Assembly (NCBI GenBank): GCA_910584965.1
Contig: CAJUDZ010000001.1
Coordinates: 186,001 to 250,000 of the forward strand
DNA length: 64,000 bases
Origin: an uncultured Lachnospiraceae bacterium
GTDB taxonomy: Bacteria > Bacillota > Clostridia > Lachnospirales > Lachnospiraceae
Reading direction: 5' to 3'
Position 1 is the first letter of the stretch. Every line of letters starts with the position of its first letter. Below the pieces are notes generated by a model. It saw nothing but the letters and a program-made list of their open reading frames with translations. It did no database searches and was not told the DNA's origin. Of the stretch, positions 41,931 to 50,689 are shown one piece after another. A program made the translations under genes and the position numbers.

Positions 41931-41996
41931 ATAACTAACCAAAAGTTTTAAGAAAAATTAACTAATAATTGTATTTCTGGGAAAAGATGTTATAAT
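41931..41996 (+). promoter_or_regulatory. Promoter of secreted-protein gene with TAACTAA elements
   Basis: TTGTAT (41969-41974) and TATAAT (41991-41996), 16 bp apart. Just upstream are ATAACTAACC (41931-41940) and TTAACTAAT near 41958-41966, matching in reverse complement the TTAGTTA repeats at 3194. Confidence 0.55.
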
Positions 41997-42033
41997 GAAA
42001 AGTGTAAATAAAAAAAGACAGGAGGATTTTCAA

Positions 42034-42723
42034 GTGAAAAGTAAAAAAGTGCAAAAAGTATTAGCGTTGACGCTTGCTGCAACGATGATGTTAGCATCTG
42101 CCATTACGGTATCTGCATCATCAGGCGGTTCTGCAGGCGTTACGGGTTCAGCTGGCTCAGCGGGTTCTACGGAATCAGCGGGTGCATCTGACGAAGGTTC
42201 GGGGAGTACTGAAAGTGCGGTTTCTTCCGTACAGACATATACTTCCGGTGCGGCGGTTTCCGTTGGCGGTACAACGGTAAAAACAACAGTTGCCGGTGCA
42301 TATGCCGCAAAGAGCGTAGCGGGTGTGGCAGTAACAACTCCTACAGCGAACCTGAAAGCAAGCCTCGGACTGACCGGTTCCCAGACTCCGTTTATCATCG
42401 TATTTGATACGGATACAAAGAAGAGCAGCCTGGCTATGAAATGCGTAAATGCAGCAACAGAAGCGCTTGGCGGAGATCTTGTGGCTACGATGAATGTAAA
42501 TCTTGGTGCAAAAGATGACGGGAAATGGGTATCATTATCCAACGGCAGCGCCGGCCTCGTAATCGGACTTCCCAAGACTGCGGATACGAGCAAGAACTAC
42601 TCTGTCGTATGTGTACAGCCGGGCGGTGTTGTTACAATCCTTCAGGATCAGGATTCTTCACCGGCAACCGTTACTTTTGAAGTAAAGGCGGGACTTGGTA
42701 CGTATGGTATTGTCGCAAAATAA
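42034..42723 (+). CDS. Secreted protein with Ser/Gly/Ala-rich linker
   Basis: A 229-residue exported protein. GTG 42034 lies after AGGAGGATTTTCAA; an in-frame ATG at 41995 has no ribosome site. A signal peptide (VLALTLAATMMLASAITVSA) is followed by a Ser/Gly/Ala/Glu linker (about 27-65) and a compact domain of about 160 residues (from QTYTSGAAVSVGG). No anchor is seen. Similar small secreted proteins are common in Lachnospiraceae, but I cannot name a function. Confidence 0.78.
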   Translation: MKSKKVQKVLALTLAATMMLASAITVSASSGGSAGVTGSAGSAGSTESAGASDEGSGSTESAVSSVQTYTSGAAVSVGGTTVKTTVAGAYAAKSVAGVAVTTPTANLKASLGLTGSQTPFIIVFDTDTKKSSLAMKCVNAATEALGGDLVATMNVNLGAKDDGKWVSLSNGSAGLVIGLPKTADTSKNYSVVCVQPGGVVTILQDQDSSPATVTFEVKAGLGTYGIVAK

Positions 42724-42740
42724 TGACCATACCGGACTGC

Positions 42741-42806
42741 AGTGAAGCAACATTTTTTATCGGGGGGGGCAGACGGCGTGTCTCCCTCCCTGTAATGTTG
42801 CTGAAA
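42741..42806 (+). promoter_or_regulatory. Long hairpin with a G8 run before the first polysaccharide gene
   Basis: AGCAACAT near 42746 pairs with ATGTTGCT near 42794-42801, and the G8 run at 42762-42769 faces CTCCCTCCC. It may end transcription of the secreted-protein gene or gate the polysaccharide cluster. Confidence 0.4.
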
Positions 42807-42852
42807 AATGAATCATGACAAAAAACATGGTTTTTACGTGAAGGAAAGCGAA

Positions 42853-44784
42853 ATGTTGAAGCAACGGTGTGTTCGGTATCAGGAATTTCTGTTTGTGGCA
42901 GCGGGCCTTCTTTGTTTTTATGGAATCAGTATCGGCAGTATTTATGGATTTTCGATCTTCCCCGATGAATTTGCATATTGGGCATATGCCGCGGCAATGA
43001 ACGGTTATGACTGGTCGGAGATTACTTCTCTTGGTTCCTATTATTCCTATGGGTACAGTATAATACTTTTTCCAATCTTTGTATTGTGTAAAAATGCGGT
43101 TACGGCCTATCGGATTGCGGTTTTCGCAAATTTCCTGTTTCTTTTTCTGGCGTATGTCTGCCTGGTAAAAGCGATGGAAAAGCTGACGGTTTGTAAAAGC
43201 ATTCCTGCGGCGCTGACTGCAGGACTGGTCATTTTCTTTCCGGGCAATCTGTTCTATGCGCGGATGACGATGACGGAAGCGCTTTTGGTATGTCTGTATG
43301 TGGCGGCCGGAACCGCATTGCTTATTTATCTGGAAAACGACAGGCTGCCGGCGCTTGTTATGTGTATGCTGGCGTTCCTGTTTTTATATATCGTTCATAT
43401 GCGGACAATCGGCATACTGACAGCGGGTATTCTGGTATTGCTGCTGCACATTCTGACAGGGCGGGGAAAAAAGAAACATATAGCGGTCATAGTGGTGATG
43501 ACGGGCCTTCTGTTTTTAGCGGGGGATCTTATAAAAGAAGAGATTCTGTTCAGAATGTATGGCGGGATTCATACGGAACTGGCAGCCGGAAACGATTATG
43601 GCGGACAGGTTGATAAAATCCGCTATCTTTTTACACCGGAGGGCTTTTATGATTTCCTGGTCAGTATACTCGGCAAAGTTCTTTATCTGGGGCTGGCTAC
43701 ATATGGGTTATTTTACTGGGGAATTTACGTGCTGATCGGGCAGGCGTGGAAGATGCTCCAAAGCATCAGAAAACATAGGGCGCCGGATATCGGGCAGCAG
43801 TTTGCGGCTTTTGTCCTGTTATCCGCAGCGGCGCAGATACTGGTGGCGACGATTTATCTTTTGACGCTCGGTGAAATCGATGATTATACCTACGGAAGAT
43901 ACAGCGAGCTGATTATTCCGTTCGTAATGGCTTCCGGCCTTGCCGCATTGTGGAAAACGCCTCTGAAACGTGCCGTGTCCGTAACCGGAATCCTGGCGTT
44001 GGTACAGCTTGTTGTGACGTTTCTGGTGGTGCGGCAGATCGAAAATACCGGGGCGGATATTTTTTACGGCTATTTTATGGTAGGAATCAGCTATTTGTAC
44101 CGGGAGGGACTGTATCGCGGCAAAACAGGAGCCGGGGGACTGTCTTCCGGAGGAAATTTTGACGCCGGCGGATTTTATCTGGGCGCGTATCTGGCGGGGG
44201 AACTGCTGACGGCGGCGATGACGGCAGTCATAGTATGGAAAAAAAATGTTTGCCGGGAGAGTTTTTTAAGAAGACTTTTTCCGCGAAACGCTGCCTATGG
44301 AAAAAGAAAAAAGGCAGAAGCGGAAAAAGCGCATATAAATGAAAAAAAAAGATATGGAAAGAGAGAATATGCCGTCATGGCATTTGCGGTATTAGAAATA
44401 CTGCTTGCCGTGCGGATGGGAAATGTCTATCTGGAACCGTTTCAAAAGGCGGCATTCAGAGACGGCCGGCTGGCGGACAAAATCACGGCTCTTCAGAAAG
44501 AGGAGATCCTGTCTGAAAACGGAGATGGACTTGTTGTCGGAAATGACAGAAATGTCATATATATGGACGGAAATTTGCGGCCCTATGTCGGGATGCTTCA
44601 GTTTATGGCAAGAGATACGGAAATACGGGTCATGGAGCGCAGAGCTTCCGTAAACGATTATAAAGGAGAAATAACAGGCGAAGATATTCTGATCTTTGCT
44701 TTTGATGATATATTCTGGCAGGAATGGGCCGATCAGTACGCCCATGCGGATGTCTACGGCCATTTTGCCGTTTTATATAATTAA
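42853..44784 (+). CDS. GT-C-type membrane glycosyltransferase (putative)
   Basis: About 643 residues from ATG 42853 (AAGGAAAG just upstream; ATG 42808 is also in frame but lacks a ribosome site). Some 11-12 membrane helices fill residues 10-470. The first outside loop carries the acidic motif PDEFAYW, as expected of GT-C enzymes that use a lipid-linked sugar. A cytoplasmic basic stretch (about 470-520) precedes a last helix and an outside tail. It leads the polysaccharide cluster, suggesting a role in adding sugars to a surface glycan outside the membrane. Confidence 0.75.
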   Translation: MLKQRCVRYQEFLFVAAGLLCFYGISIGSIYGFSIFPDEFAYWAYAAAMNGYDWSEITSLGSYYSYGYSIILFPIFVLCKNAVTAYRIAVFANFLFLFLAYVCLVKAMEKLTVCKSIPAALTAGLVIFFPGNLFYARMTMTEALLVCLYVAAGTALLIYLENDRLPALVMCMLAFLFLYIVHMRTIGILTAGILVLLLHILTGRGKKKHIAVIVVMTGLLFLAGDLIKEEILFRMYGGIHTELAAGNDYGGQVDKIRYLFTPEGFYDFLVSILGKVLYLGLATYGLFYWGIYVLIGQAWKMLQSIRKHRAPDIGQQFAAFVLLSAAAQILVATIYLLTLGEIDDYTYGRYSELIIPFVMASGLAALWKTPLKRAVSVTGILALVQLVVTFLVVRQIENTGADIFYGYFMVGISYLYREGLYRGKTGAGGLSSGGNFDAGGFYLGAYLAGELLTAAMTAVIVWKKNVCRESFLRRLFPRNAAYGKRKKAEAEKAHINEKKRYGKREYAVMAFAVLEILLAVRMGNVYLEPFQKAAFRDGRLADKITALQKEEILSENGDGLVVGNDRNVIYMDGNLRPYVGMLQFMARDTEIRVMERRASVNDYKGEITGEDILIFAFDDIFWQEWADQYAHADVYGHFAVLYN

Positions 44785-44869
44785 AGTAAGTCGGGAATGC
44801 GGGCGTTTGCGGTTTCGGAATATGAAGACGCAGAGCATCCGGGAATTTCCGAAAGAACGGAGGAGTGTT

Positions 44870-45403
44870 ATGTCAAAAAGAAAAGTGTTTGGGTTTGCAG
44901 GAGTTTTTCTGCTGGTCGCGGGTATTCTGCTGATGCCGGCCTCCATCGTGAGGGCTTCGGAAAAAGAGGCGGAGAAGTCTGATGAAGGTATTTTACAACA
45001 GACCGTAAAAGCGGCTGAAATCAAAGAGGAGCCGGATAAGGATTCGAAAACGCTGGCTTCGCTGGAAAAAGGGACTGCGGTCATTGTTTACGGAGAGCCG
45101 GAGGATTCTTTCTGCAGAGTGGAGAGCCGGGGAATTGAAGGATACATGGAAAGCAGTGTATTGGAGCTGTATCAGGCAGAAGGCGAAGGTCTGGAAGCGG
45201 AACAGGTTCAAAATCTGGAACAGGAGTTTCAGAGCGTTGAAGAGGATACGCTGCGAACCGTGGATGAATATGAATTATTACAGAAAGAGAAGAAAGCTTC
45301 CAGAATCTGGGGCGCGGTCATTGCTGTTATGGTCGTTGTGATCTTTGTTGTTGGAGTTGTTTCGGCGCTGAAACAGAGCAGGGAAAAAGAAGAGGACGAA
45401 TGA
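44870..45403 (+). CDS. SH3-domain membrane protein
   Basis: A 177-residue protein. A signal peptide (about 1-29) leads to a bacterial SH3 domain at about 40-105, then a helical region and a C-terminal membrane helix (about 146-168) with a charged end. CGGAGGAG precedes ATG 44870. The stop overlaps the ATG of rfbF. Bacterial SH3 domains bind wall peptides, so it may link the glycan machinery to the wall, as TarC/YgiM-like proteins do. Confidence 0.8.
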   Translation: MSKRKVFGFAGVFLLVAGILLMPASIVRASEKEAEKSDEGILQQTVKAAEIKEEPDKDSKTLASLEKGTAVIVYGEPEDSFCRVESRGIEGYMESSVLELYQAEGEGLEAEQVQNLEQEFQSVEEDTLRTVDEYELLQKEKKASRIWGAVIAVMVVVIFVVGVVSALKQSREKEEDE

Positions 45404-46179
45404 TGAAAGTAGTGATTTTGGCCGGAGGGCTAGGAACGCGTATCAGTGAGGAAAGCCATTTAAAGCCGAAGCCGATGATCGAAATCGGCGGAAAACCCAT
45501 TCTGTGGCATATTATGAAGCTGTACGGCTATTATGGCTACAATGATTTTATTATCTGTGCAGGGTATAAACAGCATGTGATTAAGGAATGGTTTGCGGAT
45601 TACTATCTGCATAATACGGATATTACCTTTGATTTGAAATCCAACAGCATGGAAGTGCATTCCAACTATTCGGAACCGTGGCGGGTGACGGTCGTGGATA
45701 CGGGGCTTAATACGATGACGGGCGGCCGCGTGAAGAAAATCCGGAAATATATTGGAAATGAGACTTTTATGCTCACGTACGGTGACGGCGTTTCGGATAT
45801 TAATATATCGGAATTATTAAAATTTCACAGGGAACATGGAAAATACTGCACGATGACGGCCACCAATATCGTACAGCGCTTCGGTGTGCTGGAAATCGAC
45901 GAGGAAAAGAAAGTAGAAGGATTCCGGGAAAAATCGGATTCTGACGGGAGCATGATCAATGTGGGTTTTATGGTCTGCGAACCGGAGATTTTCGATTACA
46001 TTGAGAACGATAAGACGGTGCTGGAAAAAACGCCGCTTGAAAATCTGATTGCGGACGGACAGCTCATGGCTTATGAACATGAAGGTTTCTGGCAATGTAT
46101 GGATACGCTGCGGGAGAAAGAAAAACTGGAAAGTTTGTGGGAAAGCGGGGAGGCGCCGTGGAAGGTATGGAAAGCCTGA
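45400..46179 (+). CDS. rfbF: Glucose-1-phosphate cytidylyltransferase
   Basis: A 259-residue nucleotidyltransferase that makes CDP-glucose from glucose-1-phosphate and CTP. The start VVILAGGLGTRISEESHLKP is diagnostic, with the substrate lysine in PKPMIEIGGKP. Tail text such as GFWQCMDTLREKEKLE also fits RfbF. ATG 45400 overlaps the upstream stop; ATG 45403 is also possible. First step of the CDP-dideoxyhexose route. Confidence 0.95.
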   Translation: MMKVVILAGGLGTRISEESHLKPKPMIEIGGKPILWHIMKLYGYYGYNDFIICAGYKQHVIKEWFADYYLHNTDITFDLKSNSMEVHSNYSEPWRVTVVDTGLNTMTGGRVKKIRKYIGNETFMLTYGDGVSDINISELLKFHREHGKYCTMTATNIVQRFGVLEIDEEKKVEGFREKSDSDGSMINVGFMVCEPEIFDYIENDKTVLEKTPLENLIADGQLMAYEHEGFWQCMDTLREKEKLESLWESGEAPWKVWKA

Positions 46180-47246
46180 AAGAGATTATAGATTTTTATC
46201 ATGGAAAAAAAGTGTTTGTTACCGGCCATACAGGCTTTAAGGGAACCTGGCTTTGCAAAATCCTGACGGATGCCGGGGCGGATGTGACGGGATATGCGCT
46301 GGAGCCTCCAACGATTCCGAGTCTGTATGCCCTCAGCGGCATTTCCGGGGAAATGAATGCGGTTACAGGCGACATACGCGACAGAGACGGTTTGCGGGAG
46401 GCTTTTGGACAGGCCCGACCCGAAATCGTGTTTCATCTGGCGGCGCAGCCGATTGTCAGGGCGTCTTATCAGGATCCGTCTTATACGTATGAAACGAATG
46501 TCATGGGAACGGTTAATATATGTGAATGTATCAGGAACAGCGACTGCGTAAAGTCCTTTTTGAATGTGACGACGGACAAAGTGTACCGGAACCGGGAATG
46601 GGAATGGGGATATCGGGAGACGGACGAGCTGGACGGATACGACCCTTACTCAAACAGCAAATCATGTTCGGAACTGGTGACGCACAGTTATATCAATTCC
46701 TTTTTCAGAGAACAGGGCATTGCGGTTTCTACCGCCAGAGCCGGAAATGTGATCGGCGGCGGGGACTTTGCGAAAGACAGGATTATTCCCGACTGCATCA
46801 GGGCAGCCCTGCGCGGGCAGGAAATCGTTGTGCGGAACCCTTATTCGGTAAGACCTTATCAACATGTGCTGGAGCCGCTTTTTGCCTATCTGCTCATAGC
46901 AAAGAGGCAGTATGAGGACATCGGGTGTGCGGATTTTTATAATGTGGGCCCGGAGGAGAGCGACTGCGTGACGACCGGGGAACTGGTTACGTTGTTCTGC
47001 AGTCAGTGGGGAAAGAACCAGAAATGGGTGAACAAAAGTGACGGCGGACCGCATGAGGCGGGATTCCTGCGGCTGGACTGTTCTAAGTTAAAAAAGCAGC
47101 TTGGATGGAAGCCGCGGTGGCATATTGAAGAGGCGGTTGCAATGACCTGTAAGTTTGCGCATGTGTATGAGGAGTATGGCGATATCGGTCAGGAAATGGC
47201 GGAGGAGATACAGGATTTTGCGGGCGGCAGCCTTCATAAATCATAA
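46158..47246 (+). CDS. rfbG: CDP-glucose 4,6-dehydratase
   Basis: A 362-residue short-chain dehydrogenase that turns CDP-glucose into CDP-4-keto-6-deoxyglucose using bound NAD. The Rossmann motif VTGHTGFKGTWL, the catalytic TTDKVY and YSNSK (YxxxK) are all present, as is GNVIGGGDFAKDRIIPD. GTG 46158 follows GGGGAGG; ATG 46167 is an alternative. It overlaps rfbF by 22 bp. Confidence 0.94.
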   Translation: MEGMESLKEIIDFYHGKKVFVTGHTGFKGTWLCKILTDAGADVTGYALEPPTIPSLYALSGISGEMNAVTGDIRDRDGLREAFGQARPEIVFHLAAQPIVRASYQDPSYTYETNVMGTVNICECIRNSDCVKSFLNVTTDKVYRNREWEWGYRETDELDGYDPYSNSKSCSELVTHSYINSFFREQGIAVSTARAGNVIGGGDFAKDRIIPDCIRAALRGQEIVVRNPYSVRPYQHVLEPLFAYLLIAKRQYEDIGCADFYNVGPEESDCVTTGELVTLFCSQWGKNQKWVNKSDGGPHEAGFLRLDCSKLKKQLGWKPRWHIEEAVAMTCKFAHVYEEYGDIGQEMAEEIQDFAGGSLHKS

Positions 47247-47394
47247 ATTAAGAGAGTTTGTTCCCTTATACACCGAGGGTAAAGTGAGATAAGCATGAAC
47301 GGGGCAGACGGCGGAGCGCAAAGCGTAAGTCTGCGGATGAAAAGACAGCGTGGAAAAAGCGCTGGGAATTTCGGGAAAGGTACAGGATCAGGAT

Positions 47395-48735
47395 ATGGCA
47401 TTGTGGAAAAATGAAGAAGAAGCAAGAAATCAGATCAAAGAAATGATAACCGGATATTACAGGGAATATAAAAAGCCGCAGCAGGAAAAGCCGTTTGCTG
47501 CGGGAGACCGCATTCCATACGCTTCGAGGGTTTATGATGAAAAGGAGATGTGCGCGCTTACCGATGCCATGCTGGATTTCTGGCTTACGGCCGGGAGATT
47601 TACGGAAGAATTTGAAGAAAAGTTCAGCGCCTATCTTGGCGTAAAATATTGTTCCCTGGTTAATTCCGGCTCCTCGGCGAACCTGAATGCGTTCATGGCG
47701 CTTACGTCTCCGCTGCTTGGCAGAAAAAGAGTGAAACGGGGAGATGAGATCATAACGGTTGCGGCAGGATTTCCGACGACCGTAACTCCGGCCATCCAGT
47801 TTGGCGCCGTTCCGGTTTTCGTGGATGTGACGATTCCGCAATATAACATTGACGTGGACAGACTGAAAGACGCTTTGTCGGCAAAGACCAAAGCGGTCAT
47901 GATAGCGCATACGCTTGGAAATCCGTTTGATCTGGGCGCAGTAAAGAAATTCTGCGACGAATACGGGCTGTGGCTTATTGAAGATAACTGTGATGCGCTC
48001 GGTTCCAGATATACGATTGACGGACAGGAAAGATTTACGGGGACGATAGGGGATATCGGAACATCAAGCTTTTATCCGCCGCACCATATGACGATGGGAG
48101 AAGGCGGAGCCGTGTATACGAATGACCCGATACTGCACAGGGCGGTCCGTTCGTTCCGGGACTGGGGGAGGGACTGTGTCTGCCCGTCCGGAAAAGATAA
48201 TCTGTGCGGTCATCGCTTTGATAAACAATATGGGGAACTGCCGGCCGGCTACGATCATAAATATGTATATTCCCATTTCGGCTATAACCTGAAAGCGACT
48301 GATTTACAGGCGGCCATCGGCTGTGCGCAGTTAGATAAATTCCCTTCTTTTGTGGAACGCAGAAAACATAATTTTAACAGGCTGAAAGAAAATCTGAAAT
48401 CGACGGAAGACCGGCTGATTCTGCCGGAAGCGTGCGAACATTCCGACCCGAGCTGGTTCGGATTTCTGATCACCTGTAAGGAAGGCGTGGACAGAAATAA
48501 GATAGTCCGGCACATAGAGTCTAAAGGGATACAGACGAGAATGCTCTTTGCAGGAAATCTGACGAAACATCCCTGTTTCGACGAGATGCGGAAAACGGGG
48601 GAAGGATACCGCATTGCCGGACCGCTTACAAATACGGACAGAATTATGCGGGACACGTTCTGGGTAGGCGTATATCCGGGAATGACGGATGAGATGATCG
48701 ATTATATGGCATCGGCAATAAAAGAGGCGTTGTAA
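47395..48735 (+). CDS. rfbH: CDP-6-deoxy-4-hexulose 3-dehydrase (E1, iron-sulfur PMP enzyme)
   Basis: A 446-residue aminotransferase-fold enzyme that removes the C3 hydroxyl. The lysine normally holding PLP is replaced by histidine, seen in FYPPHHMTMGEGG (H230/H231), the mark of E1. Cysteines C261, C263 and C271 with C199 upstream match the C-x57-C-x-C-x7-C type [2Fe-2S] set; here the first gap is 61 residues because of a 4-residue insertion. It needs an E3 reductase, and none is visible in the window. ATG 47395 is preferred; a GTG at 47350 is in frame. Confidence 0.93.
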   Translation: MALWKNEEEARNQIKEMITGYYREYKKPQQEKPFAAGDRIPYASRVYDEKEMCALTDAMLDFWLTAGRFTEEFEEKFSAYLGVKYCSLVNSGSSANLNAFMALTSPLLGRKRVKRGDEIITVAAGFPTTVTPAIQFGAVPVFVDVTIPQYNIDVDRLKDALSAKTKAVMIAHTLGNPFDLGAVKKFCDEYGLWLIEDNCDALGSRYTIDGQERFTGTIGDIGTSSFYPPHHMTMGEGGAVYTNDPILHRAVRSFRDWGRDCVCPSGKDNLCGHRFDKQYGELPAGYDHKYVYSHFGYNLKATDLQAAIGCAQLDKFPSFVERRKHNFNRLKENLKSTEDRLILPEACEHSDPSWFGFLITCKEGVDRNKIVRHIESKGIQTRMLFAGNLTKHPCFDEMRKTGEGYRIAGPLTNTDRIMRDTFWVGVYPGMTDEMIDYMASAIKEAL

Positions 48736-48774
48736 AAAGAGGAAAGGCCCGCGGCAGGGCAGGGAGGTACGGAA

Positions 48775-50619
48775 ATGAAGATCAGACTGGCAGATTACGT
48801 GGCGGAATTTTTAGTTGAGCATGGTGTTACGGATGTCTTTTCCGTAGTCGGCGGCGGGGCGATGCACCTGAACGATGCGCTTGGCCACAATGAAGGACTG
48901 AAGGTTACCTATAACCATCATGAACAGGCATGCGCGATGGCGGCGGAAGCATATGCGCGCCTGGACAATAAAATTGCCGCGGTATGCGTTACCACCGGGC
49001 CCGGAGGGACCAATGCCCTAACCGGTGTAGTTGGCGGATGGCTTGATTCTATTCCGATGTTTATCATCAGCGGACAGGTCAGGTATGATACGACCGCCAG
49101 GTATGCGCTTCAATTTACGGAAAAGCCGCTTCGTGCGATGGGAGACCAGGAGTATGATATCGTAAAATCCGTTGAGCCGATGACGAAATATGCCGTAATG
49201 ATTGAAGATCCGATGCGGATTCGATATGCGCTGGAGAGGGGATGGCATCTGGCGGTGACGGGACGTCCGGGACCGGTATGGATTGATATTCCGGTAAACT
49301 TTCAGGGAACTTATATTGAGACGGATGATCTGGAAGGTTATGATTCCACAGAGGATGATAAAGAACTTCCGCCGCCTGTCGGGGAAACGGTTATCAAAAC
49401 CGTACTGGAAAAAATCAGAAACGCCAAAAGACCGGTATTCCATGCCGGATATGGCATACGGCTTTCCGGAGGCTATGAAGCGTTCCGCAGGGCCGTCGAA
49501 AAGCTGAACATTCCCGTCGTTACATACTGGAATGCCGTCGATCTCATAGAAGACGATCATCCGCTATATTGCGGAAGGGGGGGGCATATGGGAGACCGCC
49601 CGGGTAACTGGGCAATTCAGAACGCGGATCTGATTCTCGCGGTCGGAACCCGGATATCCATCCGTCAGGTCGGCTATAACTGGAAAACCTGGGCGCGGGC
49701 GGCGGAAGTGATCATGGTGGATATTGACCGTGCGGAGATGAAGAAGCCGACGCTCCATGTGGATATGCCGGTATGGGCCGATGCAAAGGACTTTTTAACA
49801 AAACTGGAGAAAGCGGCGGCCGGCCCGGTCAGCAGCGGGCAGGGCTGGATAGAAACCTGTCAGCGCTGGAAGCGGGAATACCCGGTTGTTCAGCCGCATC
49901 AGTGGGAAGAGAAGGAAACGGGCGTTAATGTATATGCGTTTGTGCGCTATCTGAGCGGCAGACTGCCGGAAAACAGCCTGACGGCCGTATCAAACGGCGC
50001 GTGCTGTGTGGTTGGAAACCAGGCGTATGTGATTCAGAAAGGCAGCCGTATGGCTAACAACAGCGCAATAGCGAGCATGGGTTACGGGCTTCCGGCCGCA
50101 ATCGGCACATGTATTGGAGGGAATTACAGAACAACGATCTGCCTGGAGGGTGATGGAAGCATCATGATGAACCTTCAGGAGCTTCAGACCATATTAACGA
50201 ATAAACTGCCAATTAAGCTGTTTCTGATTAATAATAATGGTTATCATTCCATTCGGATTACACAGACGAATTTGTTTCATGAGCATTCCAAAGTGGGAAT
50301 CGGGCCGGAATCGGGAGACCTGTCATTTCCTGAATTTAAAAAAATAGCGGAGGCATTCGGATATCGTTATTACAGCGCTGACAGCAACGAAAAGATGAAG
50401 CTGGCCGTAGATGAAGCGCTGGCGGCCAAAGGCCCTGTTTTTTGTGAGATTTTTACGGATACCGATCAGGTTTGGGAACCGAAGAGCAGTACAAAACGTC
50501 TGGCGGACGGGAGTCTGTACAGTCCTCCGTTAGAAGACCTGGCTCCGTTTCTTCCAAGAGAAGAGCTTGAAAAAAATATGCTGATACCATTAATGGAAGA
50601 GGGGGATATCCGGGCATAG
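48775..50619 (+). CDS. Acetolactate-synthase-like ThDP enzyme 1 (YerE-like candidate)
   Basis: A 614-residue thiamine diphosphate enzyme. The ThDP-activating glutamate is E50 in NHHEQACAMAAEAYAR. The central domain lies at about 195-340. The Mg/ThDP motif is GDGS at 459, ending in NNNGY near 488. Acetolactate synthase itself is unlikely because it sits within a CDP-sugar cluster, between rfbH and an aldolase gene. The YerE enzyme of yersiniose synthesis, of the same family, adds a two-carbon unit from pyruvate to a CDP-4-keto-dideoxy sugar. A G8 run at 49577-49584 inside the gene is in frame here, but a slip would destroy the protein after about residue 270. Confidence 0.85.
   Translation: MKIRLADYVAEFLVEHGVTDVFSVVGGGAMHLNDALGHNEGLKVTYNHHEQACAMAAEAYARLDNKIAAVCVTTGPGGTNALTGVVGGWLDSIPMFIISGQVRYDTTARYALQFTEKPLRAMGDQEYDIVKSVEPMTKYAVMIEDPMRIRYALERGWHLAVTGRPGPVWIDIPVNFQGTYIETDDLEGYDSTEDDKELPPPVGETVIKTVLEKIRNAKRPVFHAGYGIRLSGGYEAFRRAVEKLNIPVVTYWNAVDLIEDDHPLYCGRGGHMGDRPGNWAIQNADLILAVGTRISIRQVGYNWKTWARAAEVIMVDIDRAEMKKPTLHVDMPVWADAKDFLTKLEKAAAGPVSSGQGWIETCQRWKREYPVVQPHQWEEKETGVNVYAFVRYLSGRLPENSLTAVSNGACCVVGNQAYVIQKGSRMANNSAIASMGYGLPAAIGTCIGGNYRTTICLEGDGSIMMNLQELQTILTNKLPIKLFLINNNGYHSIRITQTNLFHEHSKVGIGPESGDLSFPEFKKIAEAFGYRYYSADSNEKMKLAVDEALAAKGPVFCEIFTDTDQVWEPKSSTKRLADGSLYSPPLEDLAPFLPREELEKNMLIPLMEEGDIRA
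49577..49584 (+). repeat. G8 homopolymer in ThDP enzyme 1
   Basis: Eight G in a row at codons for CGRGGHM. In the present length the frame is open. Confidence 0.85.
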
Positions 50620-50689
50620 CGAATGTGATGATTGACTATATAAGGGCAGTTTATCTCTGAAGGTAAGAAAATAATAGGAGATAAGAAGA

